This document shows positions 6,626-15,017 of a DNA stretch of 64,000 bases, piece after piece. Position 1 is the first letter of the stretch; every line of letters starts with the position of its first letter. The notes beneath the pieces were generated by a model that ran no database searches, was not told the DNA's origin, and saw nothing but the letters and a program-made list of their open reading frames with translations. The translations under genes and the position numbers were made by a program. Origin of the DNA: Streptomyces platensis (GTDB taxonomy: Bacteria > Actinomycetota > Actinomycetes > Streptomycetales > Streptomycetaceae); the NCBI RefSeq assembly GCF_008704855.1, contig NZ_CP023691.1, positions 1,612,001 to 1,676,000 of the forward strand. The letters run 5' to 3'.

Positions 6626-7771
6626 TTGGCACGTGATTTGGCGACGGTAGTAGACAAAGGCGTTGGGGCGCCCGGTAAGCGATGGCTCGTACGGTACCGG
6701 GAGCCCGGTGGGCGTAGCGCTCGGCAGCGTGAGAAGTCTTTCGACCGCAAGAAGGACGCGGTGGATTTCGCCACGAAGATGGAGAACGACAAGCGGGAGA
6801 ACAGCTACGTCGATCCTTCTGCCGGCAAGGTGTCGGTGCGGCGCTATGCGGCCGAGTGGCTCGCTCTGAAGCCAATGGCGGCCGGCACGGAGGAGTCCTA
6901 CGAGCGCATCATGCGTCTTCACGTCCTCCCGCAGCTGGGGAAGAAGACCATCTCCCAGGTCACTGCGGCCGACGTGGAGGAGCTGTACGCGCTCTGGCGC
7001 CGGCAGGACGCGATGCCCAACACGATAGATTCCCGCCGGATTGCTCTGTCGGGGATGTTCTCTCACGCGGTTCGCCACAAGAGGATCCGTGAGAATCCGG
7101 TAAAGCAGGCCGAGAAGCCTGCCAACCCCATCATGCAAGTGGATGAGAGGGCGCTTCCCAGCTTTGATGAGATCTCAGCCTTGGCCAAAGAGATTGGTCC
7201 ACGCCTGGAGCCTGCTGTGTGGCTCATGGCGTGCTGCGGATTGCGTATCGGGGAGTCGCTGGGAGTCTTTCCAGAGGACATCGCCGACGGCACGCTGCGC
7301 TGCCGGCGGCAGGTTGTGCGTATCAAGAACTCCTCAGGTAAGTACGTTGCCCTCTACGCCCCCTTGAAGCATCGAAAAGAGGGCGAATGGCATGATATAC
7401 CGGCGCCCGCCACCCTGGAGCCGCTTGCCGAACGGCTGCCCATTCGAAATCAGGCCGGAGGCATGATCTACCCCGACCTTTTCCGTAAATCCTGGGACCG
7501 GGCCCTGAAACGCCTCGGGCTTCCCGGCTACAACCCGCACGACCTGCGGCACAAATGGGCCACCGTGACCCTGAGCAACGGTGTCCCCATCCACGAGGTG
7601 TCGCGATGGATGGGCCACAGCTCGATCAAGATCACGGTGGACCGGTACGGCCACCTCACCCTCGACGGCAGTGACCGCTGCCGTCAGGTCATCGAGGCCA
7701 CCTACGGGGTGCACATGCTCAGCGGATTCCCAGCTCCGCGAGAACTCGGTGCTGAGTTGGTGCTGGCTTAG
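6626..7771 (+). CDS. Tyrosine recombinase / phage-type integrase
   Basis: The 381-residue protein is complete. An N-terminal AP2-like DNA-binding strand region (residues 19-60) is followed by a SAM-like core-binding domain (about 70-160) and the catalytic domain. All catalytic residues are visible: Arg207 (CGLRIGES), Lys248, His305 and Arg308 (HDLRH), His331 (MGHSS) and nucleophile Tyr341 (DRYGHL). It should catalyse site-specific integration of an ICE or prophage-like element. The start is uncertain: an in-frame stop at 6611 leaves only TTG at 6626 or later codons, and no good ribosome site is seen. The 3' end overlaps the convergent peptidase gene by 53 bases. No excisionase gene is seen next to it. 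Confidence 0.9.
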   Translation: MARDLATVVDKGVGAPGKRWLVRYREPGGRSARQREKSFDRKKDAVDFATKMENDKRENSYVDPSAGKVSVRRYAAEWLALKPMAAGTEESYERIMRLHVLPQLGKKTISQVTAADVEELYALWRRQDAMPNTIDSRRIALSGMFSHAVRHKRIRENPVKQAEKPANPIMQVDERALPSFDEISALAKEIGPRLEPAVWLMACCGLRIGESLGVFPEDIADGTLRCRRQVVRIKNSSGKYVALYAPLKHRKEGEWHDIPAPATLEPLAERLPIRNQAGGMIYPDLFRKSWDRALKRLGLPGYNPHDLRHKWATVTLSNGVPIHEVSRWMGHSSIKITVDRYGHLTLDGSDRCRQVIEATYGVHMLSGFPAPRELGAELVLA

Positions 7772-9110
7772 CCGGGAAGTAGAGGTAACAGACCCCTCCC
7801 GAACCGCTCCTGACCTGGCCGTTTACATCGTGGCGCTTGGTCCGCAGCCAGATGTTCTCGAATTGCCGGCGCTTGTAGACGCGCCGGACCGCCGCGTTGT
7901 CCGGTGCGGCCGGGTCGTTGGCGATGATGTCGCCGTCCTTGGTGAAGCCGACGACGGTCATCAGGTGGCCGGAGGTGCCGTAGCCCGCGCCGTCGAGTTC
8001 GGTTTTGAGGAAGGACTGGGAGGTGATGACGGGGAGGCCCGCGTGGATGAGGCGTTCGACGGCCGTGAGGGAGGCCAGGCGGGTGACGACGCCCTGAAGG
8101 TCCCGGTAGGTGGCGGCGTAGGCGGCGTTGAAGGGCCAGTTGCCGCAGCCTTCGTACTGGTAGTCGAAGGTGTGGCGGGCGGCGTGGCAGACCTGGGGGT
8201 CGGCGTAGTCGGGGTTGACCCAGGAGAGCTGGTCCCGGGTGGGCTTGCGGCCCCAGGATTCGATGATCATCTGGGAGGAGGTGGGGCTGCACCAGGCCTC
8301 GCCCCCGTTGTCGTACTCCGGGTACTGACCCTTGTGGATCTCCTGGGAGTAGTGGGGGACGACCAGCTCGCGGCCTACCCGGCCGGGCCGTGATGCCGGC
8401 ACCTCGAAGCGGTCGGGGAGGTCCGAGGCCATGGCGCCCAGTCGCCAGACGGTGGGGGTGAGGGCGGTGCCGGGCTTGCGGTGGAGGGTGATGCGCAGCT
8501 GGTACGAGGTCAGGCGGAGGCCGCTCGCGGGGGTGTCGATGGCGAAGGTGTCGGTGGAGATGCTGCTCTTGCCGTCCTTCTGACCGTCGACGGAGGTACG
8601 CCGGATATCGGCGTCGCCGTCGCCGGCGGTCCAGCGGCCCATCACGTACCAGGGGGTGCGGCCGCCGTCGGAGTAGGTGCCGCGCAGCTCGACGGCGATC
8701 CAGGTGCCGGGCGGGGTGTGGGCGTTCCAGGAGGCGACGGCCTCGGTGGCCGGGACCTTGAGGGAGTGCGCCGGGGACGTCCAGACGGCGTACTCCCAGG
8801 CGGTGGTCCGGCCGGTGTGCGGATCCTTGTAGTCGAGGGTGCCGACCGGGTGAACGAGGCGGATGCCGGGCCGGGCGCCGTGCGCGATGGCGGTGCCCTG
8901 GGCGTGGCCCTTGTTCCAGTCGGCGGTGGTGGTCCAGGCGTGATAGTCCACGAGGCTCTTCGTTCGGCGCGCGGCGGCTTCCGGGGTGGCGGCGGCCGCG
9001 GACGCTTCGGGCGTACGGGCGGCGTCGGCCTGCGCCGAGGGGGTGGCGGCACCCGCCGCGGCGGCGAGTGCGGCTGCCAGGACGGTGCGCCGGGGTGCGG
9101 AGCTGGTCAT
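7719..9110 (-). CDS. Secreted C39-like cysteine peptidase
   Basis: The 463-residue protein starts with a Tat-type signal (APRRTVLAAALAAAAGA, residues 5-21) and an Ala-rich stretch, so it is predicted to be exported folded. The middle (about 50-240) is a beta-rich domain without a recognised function. The C-terminal part is a papain-like peptidase C39 domain: catalytic Cys274 in EAWCSPTSSQM, His382 in GTSGHLMTVVGF, and Asn398/Asp399. The ATG at 9110 is supported by the signal peptide. The last residues (APTQHRVLAELGIR) are read from DNA shared with the 3' end of the integrase gene and may have been replaced by integration. A palindromic operator candidate lies upstream. Confidence 0.85.
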   Translation of the reverse strand: MTSSAPRRTVLAAALAAAAGAATPSAQADAARTPEASAAAATPEAAARRTKSLVDYHAWTTTADWNKGHAQGTAIAHGARPGIRLVHPVGTLDYKDPHTGRTTAWEYAVWTSPAHSLKVPATEAVASWNAHTPPGTWIAVELRGTYSDGGRTPWYVMGRWTAGDGDADIRRTSVDGQKDGKSSISTDTFAIDTPASGLRLTSYQLRITLHRKPGTALTPTVWRLGAMASDLPDRFEVPASRPGRVGRELVVPHYSQEIHKGQYPEYDNGGEAWCSPTSSQMIIESWGRKPTRDQLSWVNPDYADPQVCHAARHTFDYQYEGCGNWPFNAAYAATYRDLQGVVTRLASLTAVERLIHAGLPVITSQSFLKTELDGAGYGTSGHLMTVVGFTKDGDIIANDPAAPDNAAVRRVYKRRQFENIWLRTKRHDVNGQVRSGSGGVCYLYFPAKPAPTQHRVLAELGIR

Positions 9111-9242
9111 GGTGGAGGTCCCCCAGTGGGATGCAGACGGGCGGGCGGGAGGTCGGGGCGGACGGGCGGCGGGCGGCTGAGCAGTGGCTCAACTATTCCG
9201 GTTCCTGGCCTGCTGCGGAAGGCGGTGCGGGGCGCGTCGCGG

Positions 9243-9265
9243 CACCAATATTGGTGTGGACCACT
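9243..9265. promoter_or_regulatory. Palindromic operator candidate between divergent genes
   Basis: CACCAATATTGGTG at 9243-9256 is a perfect 14-base palindrome. Overlapping it, ATTGGTGTGGACCACT (9250-9265) has the TGGT-N4-ACCA layout of GntR/DasR-type sites (dre consensus about ACTGGTCTAGACCAGT), with mismatches. It lies between the secreted peptidase and the kinase gene. Confidence 0.35.
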
Positions 9266-9305
9266 GGCGTCGGAGTGCTGCGGGCGGGCGGCGTACGCTG
9301 GCGCA

Positions 9306-9890
9306 ATGGACCGTGATCTTGCCTCGCTCGCCGCCCGGCTGCTCGCCGTGCCGCCCTCCTGCGGTCCGGTGCGGCTGATCGCGGTGGACGGGCACGCCGG
9401 CTCGGGCAAGTCCACCTTCGCCGAGCGGCTGGCCGGCGCGCTGGGCGGGGTGCCGGTGGTGCACACCGACGATCTCGCCACCCACGAGGAACTCTTCGCC
9501 TGGAGTGCGCGCTTCGACGCCCAGATCCTCGCGCCGCTGTCCCGGGGTGAGACGGCGCACTACGGCGTCTATGACTGGGTGCGCGGCGAGTTCACCGAGG
9601 AGCGTGCGCTGGCGCCCGAGCCGCTGGTGCTCGTCGAGGGTGTGGGCGCCGGCCGGCGGGCGCTGCGGCCGTTTCTGGCGTGCCTGCTGTGGATGGAACT
9701 GACGAGCGAACACTCCTGGGAAAGGGGTCAACTCCGGGACGGCCCGGGGCTCTCCGCGTTCTGGAGTGGCTGGATTCCGGCGGAGCGCGCGCACTTCGCG
9801 GCGGATCCTTCGCGCCCCTACGCCGATTTCCTGGTCCAGCAGGGGCAGATGGGGTACGAGGTAGTCGTGGGGCCTTCCGCGGCACCATGA
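9306..9890 (+). CDS. Uridine kinase-like P-loop NTPase
   Basis: This 194-residue cytosolic protein belongs to the P-loop kinase group related to uridine kinase. The Walker A motif is GHAGSGKS at residues 29-36, VVHTDDL near 54-60 fits the acceptor-binding region, and EPLVLVEGVGAG near 106-117 fits the Walker B strand. It is shorter than classical uridine kinase, and the nucleoside-binding part is not clear enough to name a substrate. The ATG at 9306 gives the normal short leader before the P-loop. It is transcribed away from the peptidase gene. The next feature is a candidate small RNA transcribed in the same direction. Confidence 0.75.
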   Translation: MDRDLASLAARLLAVPPSCGPVRLIAVDGHAGSGKSTFAERLAGALGGVPVVHTDDLATHEELFAWSARFDAQILAPLSRGETAHYGVYDWVRGEFTEERALAPEPLVLVEGVGAGRRALRPFLACLLWMELTSEHSWERGQLRDGPGLSAFWSGWIPAERAHFAADPSRPYADFLVQQGQMGYEVVVGPSAAP

Positions 9891-9977
9891 TCGGCCCCGC
9901 TTCTCACGCTCCGTAGTGGACCATGGCATAGGCGCCCGGCGACGCCGACAGGGTCCCGCCGAGTACCTCAACTCGGC

Positions 9978-10007
9978 TTGACCTGGGGGGCGTACAGGAC
10001 TTACGTT
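9978..10007 (+). promoter_or_regulatory. Candidate promoter of the small RNA
   Basis: TTGACC (9978-9983) and TACGTT (10002-10007) are separated by 18 bases and match the housekeeping sigma consensus well for Streptomyces. Transcription would start near 10013. Confidence 0.5.
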
Positions 10008-10012
10008 CTCAA

Positions 10013-10085
10013 TGTGCGGTTCAACGGACCGCCCACAGATGCGAAGCCCCCGGTTGTTCCCCCGTGATCGGGGGCTTCGTTCTGT
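10013..10085 (+). ncRNA. Candidate small RNA of about 70 nt
   Basis: A good promoter is followed about 30 bases later by a strong terminator hairpin, with no open reading frame or ribosome site between. The transcript would begin near AATGTGCGGTTCAACGG and end in the GC-rich hairpin and T-containing tail. It lies in the 475-base gap between the uridine-kinase-like gene and the AAA ATPase gene. A C-rich hairpin loop is present, but the two six-C loops of 6C RNA are not. It is an inferred RNA with no family assignment. Confidence 0.45.
10042..10079 (+). terminator. Terminator hairpin of the candidate small RNA
   Basis: CGAAGCCCCCG (10042-10052) pairs perfectly with CGGGGGCTTCG (10069-10079) and is followed by TTCTGTCT. 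Confidence 0.7.
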
Positions 10086-10365
10086 CTGAAACCGCCCCGC
10101 GCCACCGCCGGGCGCCCTCTTTCCCTCACCCTGGGTCACCGCATCCTTCGCGCCGCGAACCCTCGCCCGGCCCCCCGCTGTTGCTCCGTACCGCCCTCTA
10201 CGGCCTGCACCGATCCCGCAGGTACCATGCGAGTCCGTGCCACCACAGGCCAGGACCGAGGTGCGCGCGGATACGGTCAACTCCCGCCCGCGGTATGCCG
10301 GTTAGGGAGCCGCCGCCGGGCACTCGCCCGGCGCCGCACGGGGGGACGCTTTGTGGGGGGACGGG

Positions 10366-12258
10366 ATGGATTTCGGCGCTCAGGGTTCGCCCGCCCCGGC
10401 CGAGCTCGCCTGGCTGCGCGCGGTCGACGCCTACACCGTGGGCGCGTATCCGCAGGCCGAGGAGGAGTTCCGGGCCGCGGTACGACTCGATCCGACGATG
10501 GCCGACGCCTGGCTCGGACTGCACGCGCTGCGCGCCGATACCTCCATCGCACTGCTGCGCATGCACCGGCACCGCGACCGCTTCGGTGAGATGCGCGCGC
10601 GTCACCGACGCACCCTCAACTCCTGGTACTGGCTGGGCTGGTGGGTCCAGCCCGTGCTGGAGACCGGCCGTGATCTGCTGCTCGCGCACGCCTCCCACTG
10701 GCTCGACGGCCGCCATGTCGCCGAGCTGGACCAGGCGCTGGCCGGCTGCCCGCCCGTCGACACCGACCCCCAGGTGCGCTTTCTGCACGCCTGCCGCGCC
10801 TATCTCGTCAAGGACTGGGACCAGCTCGTACGGCAGACCGAGCCGCTGCTCGCCGATCCGGTGCTGGGTATCGAGGCGGGGCTGTTCGGCGGGATGGCGC
10901 GGGTGCGGCTGGAGATGTACGGGCAGGCCGAGCCGCTGCTGTCCGCGGCGCTGATGCGCTGCCGCAGCGAGCAGCCGCAGCGCAAGGAGCTGCGCTACTG
11001 GCTCGCCCGCGCCCATGAGGGCACCGGCCGCAGCGCCGCGGCGCTCCCCCTCTACCGCGCCGTGCACCGCGTCGACCCGGCGTTCATGGACACCGCGGCC
11101 CGGCTCGCCGCCATCGCGGAGGGCGACGGCCTGGACGAGGGCTCCGATCTCGCGACGGTCTCCGCCGCCGGCCTCGGCCAGGAAGCCGGCGGCGATCCGG
11201 ATCCGCTGGCCCCGCTCGATCCGGTCGACGGCCGTGAGCTGCTGGTGACCGGCGAGGCGGACGGTCCTGAGGGCGAGCCGGGTGGTGTGCCCGCCGGGGG
11301 CGACGCGGCGGCCCGGGTCAAGGCGACGGCCCCGGTGCCGCGCGGCGCCGAGCGGCTGCCCGCCGGGCCCGCCGATCCGGTGCTGCTGGAGAAGGCGCTG
11401 GCCGAGCTGGAGCGGATGGTCGGCATGGAGCCGGTCAAGCGGCAGGTGCGGGCGCTGTCCGCCCAGCTGCGGATGGCCCGGCTGCGGGCGAGCCAGGGGC
11501 TGCCGGTGCAGCCGCCGAAACGACACTTCGTCTTCTCCGGCCCGTCCGGCACCGGCAAGACGACCGTGGCGCGGATACTCGGGCGGGTCTTCTACGCCCT
11601 GGGACTGCTGGGCGGCGACCATCTCGTGGAGGCCCAGCGCTCCGATCTCGTCGGCGAGTTCCTCGGCCAGACCGCCGTGAAGGCCAATGAGCTGATCGAC
11701 TCGGCGCTGGGCGGGGTGCTCTTCGTCGACGAGGCGTACAGCCTCTCCAACTCCGGCTACAGCAAGGGCGACGCCTACGGCGACGAGGCGCTTCAGGTGC
11801 TGCTCAAGCGCGCCGAGGACAACCGTGACCGGCTCGTGGTCATCCTGGCGGGCTACCCGGAGGGCATGGACCGGCTGCTGGCCGCCAACCCGGGCCTGTC
11901 CTCCCGTTTCACCAGCCGCGTCGACTTCCCCAGCTACCGGCCGCTGGAACTGACCGCCATCGGTGAGGTGCTGGCCGCGGAGAACGGCGACCGCTGGGAC
12001 GAGGAGGCCCGCGACGAACTGTGCAGCATCAGCGGTCATGTCGTCGAGCAGGGCTGGATCGACGAGCTGGGCAACGGCCGCTTCCTGCGCACCCTGTACG
12101 AGAAGAGCTGCGCCTACCGCGACCTACGGCTCGCCACCTGGCCCGGCACCCCCACCCGCGACGACCTCGCCACCCTCCGGCTGCCCGACCTGATGCAGGC
12201 CTACGGCGAGGTCCTCTCCGGGCGGGGGCCGGATCCGCGGGGGCGGCCGGAGTACTGA
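10366..12258 (+). CDS. TPR-AAA+ ATPase of the CbxX/SpoVK/EccA type
   Basis: The 630-residue protein has an N-terminal helical TPR-like half, starting with the A.A...G.Y..AE..F pattern near residues 15-50. A low-complexity linker (about 285-330) follows, and then one AAA+ module of the CbxX/CfqX type. Walker A is GPSGTGKT near 392-399 and Walker B is GVLFVDEAYSL near 448-458. This layout resembles EccA of type VII secretion and SpoVK-like proteins, but no ESX gene is nearby, so the partner is unknown. The ATG at 10366 is preferred over an upstream TTG because GGGGGGA precedes it. It ends at a hairpin before the convergent CNNM gene. Confidence 0.8.
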   Translation: MDFGAQGSPAPAELAWLRAVDAYTVGAYPQAEEEFRAAVRLDPTMADAWLGLHALRADTSIALLRMHRHRDRFGEMRARHRRTLNSWYWLGWWVQPVLETGRDLLLAHASHWLDGRHVAELDQALAGCPPVDTDPQVRFLHACRAYLVKDWDQLVRQTEPLLADPVLGIEAGLFGGMARVRLEMYGQAEPLLSAALMRCRSEQPQRKELRYWLARAHEGTGRSAAALPLYRAVHRVDPAFMDTAARLAAIAEGDGLDEGSDLATVSAAGLGQEAGGDPDPLAPLDPVDGRELLVTGEADGPEGEPGGVPAGGDAAARVKATAPVPRGAERLPAGPADPVLLEKALAELERMVGMEPVKRQVRALSAQLRMARLRASQGLPVQPPKRHFVFSGPSGTGKTTVARILGRVFYALGLLGGDHLVEAQRSDLVGEFLGQTAVKANELIDSALGGVLFVDEAYSLSNSGYSKGDAYGDEALQVLLKRAEDNRDRLVVILAGYPEGMDRLLAANPGLSSRFTSRVDFPSYRPLELTAIGEVLAAENGDRWDEEARDELCSISGHVVEQGWIDELGNGRFLRTLYEKSCAYRDLRLATWPGTPTRDDLATLRLPDLMQAYGEVLSGRGPDPRGRPEY

Positions 12259-12282
12259 CCGTCGGGCGCCGGGCGGGCCGCC

Positions 12283-12334
12283 GGCGCCGGGCCTCGGGAC
12301 AGCGCTTCCGCCCTCGGCGCCCCGGCCCGGCGCC
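12283..12334. terminator. Hairpin between convergent genes
   Basis: GGCGCCGGGCC (12283-12293) and GGCCCGGCGCC (12324-12334) pair perfectly around a 30-base loop. It lies between the AAA ATPase stop and the CNNM gene stop. Confidence 0.5.
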
Positions 12335-12342
12335 GCCTCAAC

Positions 12343-13473
12343 TCAGCCCGCCATCGCCCGGTTCTCCGCCGGCAGCGCCGCCTCCTCGCGGGGCTCGCTG
12401 ACCCGCTCGCCGGGCTGCCGCCGACCGGTGCGGGCCGCCGGAGCACGCCGGTGGGCCGGGTCGCGGACCTCACCGACCAGCATTTCGAGGACGTCCTCCA
12501 GGGCGACCAGGCCGAGCACCCGGCCGGTCGCGTCGGCGACCGCTGCCAGGTGGGAGGCGGCCCGGCGCATCGCCGTCAGGGCGTCGTCCAGGGGCAGCTC
12601 GGCGCGCAGGGTGGTCATCGGGTGCCAGATGCGCTGGGGTACCGCGCGGTCCCGTTCCTCCAGGTCAAGGACGTCCTTGACGTGCAGATAGCCCATGTAC
12701 GCGCCGCCGGGGGCGCACACCGGGAAGCGGGAGTAGCCGGTCCGTACGGTCAGCTCCTCCACCTGGCGGGGGGTCACGGTCGGGTCGACGGTGACCAGTG
12801 CCGCCCGGTCGAGGAGGACATCCGTGACGGGGCGGCTGCCCAGTTCCAGGACGTCCGAGAGCTGTTCCTGTTCGGCCGGCTCCAGCAGGCCCGCCTGCCC
12901 CGCGTCCTCGACGAGGTGGGTCAGCTGTTCGCTGGTGAAGACCGCCTCGACCTCGTCCTTCGGCTCCACCCCGAAGATCCGCAGCACCCCGCGGGCGCAG
13001 GCCCCGAGCAGCGCGGTGACCGGGCGGCACAGCCGCGCGAAGGCGACCAGGCCGGGGCTGAACCACAGGGCGGTCTTCTCCGGCGCCGCCATCGCCAGGT
13101 TCTTCGGGACCATCTCGCCGATGACGAGGTGGAGGAAGACCACCAGCGCCAGGGCGATGACATAGCCGAGCGGGTGGACCAGGGCGGCGGGGAGGTGCAC
13201 CGCCGCGAAGAGCGGTTCCAGGAGATGGGCGACGGTCGGCTCGGCGACCGCGCCGAGCGTCAGTGAGCAGACGGTGATGCCGAACTGGGCGGCGGCCATC
13301 ATCTGCGGGAGGTTCTCCAGGCCGTGCAGCACCTGGCGGGCCCGGCTGGAGCCCTCGGTCGCCAGGGGTTCGATCTGGCTGCGGCGTACGGAGACCAGGG
13401 CGAACTCGGCGCCGACGAAGAAGCCGTTGGCGAGCACGAGCAGTACCGCGAAGAGGAGCTGGACCAGCGTCAC
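12343..13473 (-). CDS. CNNM/CorC-type membrane protein with CBS domains (first of pair)
   Basis: The 376-residue integral membrane protein belongs to the hemolysin-C/CNNM (UPF0053) family, linked to magnesium or other divalent cation transport. A DUF21 transmembrane domain covers about residues 1-190, starting with the family hallmark LANGFFVGAEFALVSVRRSQ. Two CBS motifs follow (about 215-270 and 280-335). The C-terminal transporter-associated domain found in the longer paralogue is absent; an Arg-rich low-complexity tail follows instead. The GTG start overlaps the TGA of the upstream paralogue (GTGA), so the pair is probably translated together and may form a heteromer. Confidence 0.85.
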   Translation of the reverse strand: MTLVQLLFAVLLVLANGFFVGAEFALVSVRRSQIEPLATEGSSRARQVLHGLENLPQMMAAAQFGITVCSLTLGAVAEPTVAHLLEPLFAAVHLPAALVHPLGYVIALALVVFLHLVIGEMVPKNLAMAAPEKTALWFSPGLVAFARLCRPVTALLGACARGVLRIFGVEPKDEVEAVFTSEQLTHLVEDAGQAGLLEPAEQEQLSDVLELGSRPVTDVLLDRAALVTVDPTVTPRQVEELTVRTGYSRFPVCAPGGAYMGYLHVKDVLDLEERDRAVPQRIWHPMTTLRAELPLDDALTAMRRAASHLAAVADATGRVLGLVALEDVLEMLVGEVRDPAHRRAPAARTGRRQPGERVSEPREEAALPAENRAMAG

Positions 13474-14843
13474 CGGGCCACCTCCGCGCCGACCACGACG
13501 GGTTCACGGGGCGCCCCGGGGGCGGCGGGCACCGTGACGGTCGCGGTCCGTACGATCCTTATCCGCTCTGCGCGGTGGTGCGACACCAGCCGCACCCGCA
13601 GCCGCCAGCCGTCGAGTTCCGCGATGTCGCCGGGGGCCGGGATCCGGCCGAGTATGTGTGCCACCAGTCCTGCCACCGTCTCGTACGGTCCTTCGGGGGC
13701 GTCCAGGCCGATCCGCCGCAGGGTGTCCACCCGGCAGCCGCCGTCGGCGTCCCAGGCGGGGCGGCCCTCCTCGGGCGGGGCCTGGCCGAGCTCGGGCAGG
13801 TCGACCCCGTCGTGCTCGTCGCGGACCTCGCCGACCAGCTCCTCGATGATGTCCTCCAGGGTGACCACGCCGGCCGTGCCGCCGTATTCGTCGACGACGA
13901 CCGCGATCGGCTGTTCGCTGCGCAGCCGCTCCAGCAGCGGCTGCACCGGCAGCGTCTCGGGCACCAGCAGCGGCGGTACCGCGATCCGTCCGACGGGGGT
14001 GCGCAGCCGGTCGTGCTCCGGGATGGCCAGCGCGTCCTTGAGATGCACCATGCCGACGATCTCGTCGAGGCGGGTGCGGTAGACGGGGAAACGGGAGAGG
14101 CCGGTGGCCCGGGTGAGGTTCACCACGTCCTCGGCGGTCGCGGAGGACTGGAGGGCGCTCACCCGCACGCGCGGCGTCATGACGTTCTCCGCCGTCAGAT
14201 CGCCCAGCGAGAGGGTGCGGACGAACAGGTCAGCGGTGTCCTGCTCGATCGCGCCCGCGCGGGCGGAGTGCCGGGCGAGCGAGACCAGTTCACCCGGGGT
14301 ACGGGCGGAGGCCAGCTCATCGGTCGGCTCCACGCCCAGGGCGCGCACCAGACGGTTGGCGACGGTGTTCAGCAGGGTGATCACCGGGCGGAAGAAGCGG
14401 GAGAAGGCCCGCTGCGGGCCGGCCACGACGCGGGCGACGGGCAGCGGCTTGGAGACCGCCCAGTTCTTGGGGACCAGCTCGCCGACGACCATCTGGACGC
14501 CGGAGGCCACCAGCATGCCGGTCACCACGGCCGTGCCGGGTACCGCGCCCTGGGGCAGGCCGGTGGCCAGCAGCGGGCCGGACAGCAGCTCGGCCAGCGC
14601 GGGCTCGGCGAGCATACCGACCACCAAGGAGGTGATGGTGATGCCCAGTTGGGTGCCCGAGAGCTGGAAGGAGAGTTCCCGGAGTGCGGAGACGACGGTG
14701 TGGGCGCGGCGGTCGCCGTCGGCCGCGGCGCGCTCGGCGTCCGCCTTCTCGACGGTGACGAGTCCGAACTCGGCGGCGACGAAGAAGCCGTTGGCCAGGA
14801 TCAGGACGAGCGCCGCGGCGAGCAGCAGCAGGGGGCCGGTCAT
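13470..14843 (-). CDS. CNNM/CorC-type membrane protein with CBS and CorC_HlyC domains (second of pair)
   Basis: This 457-residue paralogue of the overlapping gene starts MTGPLLLLAAALVLILANGF and carries the same FFVAAEFGLVTVEKADAE hallmark. DUF21 covers about 1-200, two CBS domains about 215-340, and a C-terminal CorC_HlyC/TerC-associated domain (about 355-440) contains the acidic DEYGGTAGVVTLEDIIEELVG segment just before it. It is predicted to be a divalent-cation transporter or regulator in the cytoplasmic membrane. It is the first gene of the pair, and its stop overlaps the GTG of the next gene. The 174 bases upstream hold no gene. Confidence 0.85.
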   Translation of the reverse strand: MTGPLLLLAAALVLILANGFFVAAEFGLVTVEKADAERAAADGDRRAHTVVSALRELSFQLSGTQLGITITSLVVGMLAEPALAELLSGPLLATGLPQGAVPGTAVVTGMLVASGVQMVVGELVPKNWAVSKPLPVARVVAGPQRAFSRFFRPVITLLNTVANRLVRALGVEPTDELASARTPGELVSLARHSARAGAIEQDTADLFVRTLSLGDLTAENVMTPRVRVSALQSSATAEDVVNLTRATGLSRFPVYRTRLDEIVGMVHLKDALAIPEHDRLRTPVGRIAVPPLLVPETLPVQPLLERLRSEQPIAVVVDEYGGTAGVVTLEDIIEELVGEVRDEHDGVDLPELGQAPPEEGRPAWDADGGCRVDTLRRIGLDAPEGPYETVAGLVAHILGRIPAPGDIAELDGWRLRVRLVSHHRAERIRIVRTATVTVPAAPGAPREPVVVGAEVAR

Positions 14844-15017
14844 GCCGCCGCCTCCGTGGTATGCGGGGGTTGGGGAGGGGCGGCGCAGGTACTACAGGAC
14901 GATCCGTCCATTGCCGGAGGGAGTCACTCCTCGGGTCGTGGTGAGCCCACTGAAGGGCAGGGCGCAGGGTGCGCCCCGGAGAACAGAGTAAACAGCGGGG
15001 CCCGCATTAGGGCAGGC

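Noticed and set aside
10013..10085. 6C RNA motif
   Set aside because: Only one hairpin with a C-rich run is present; the two loops with at least six Cs each are missing.
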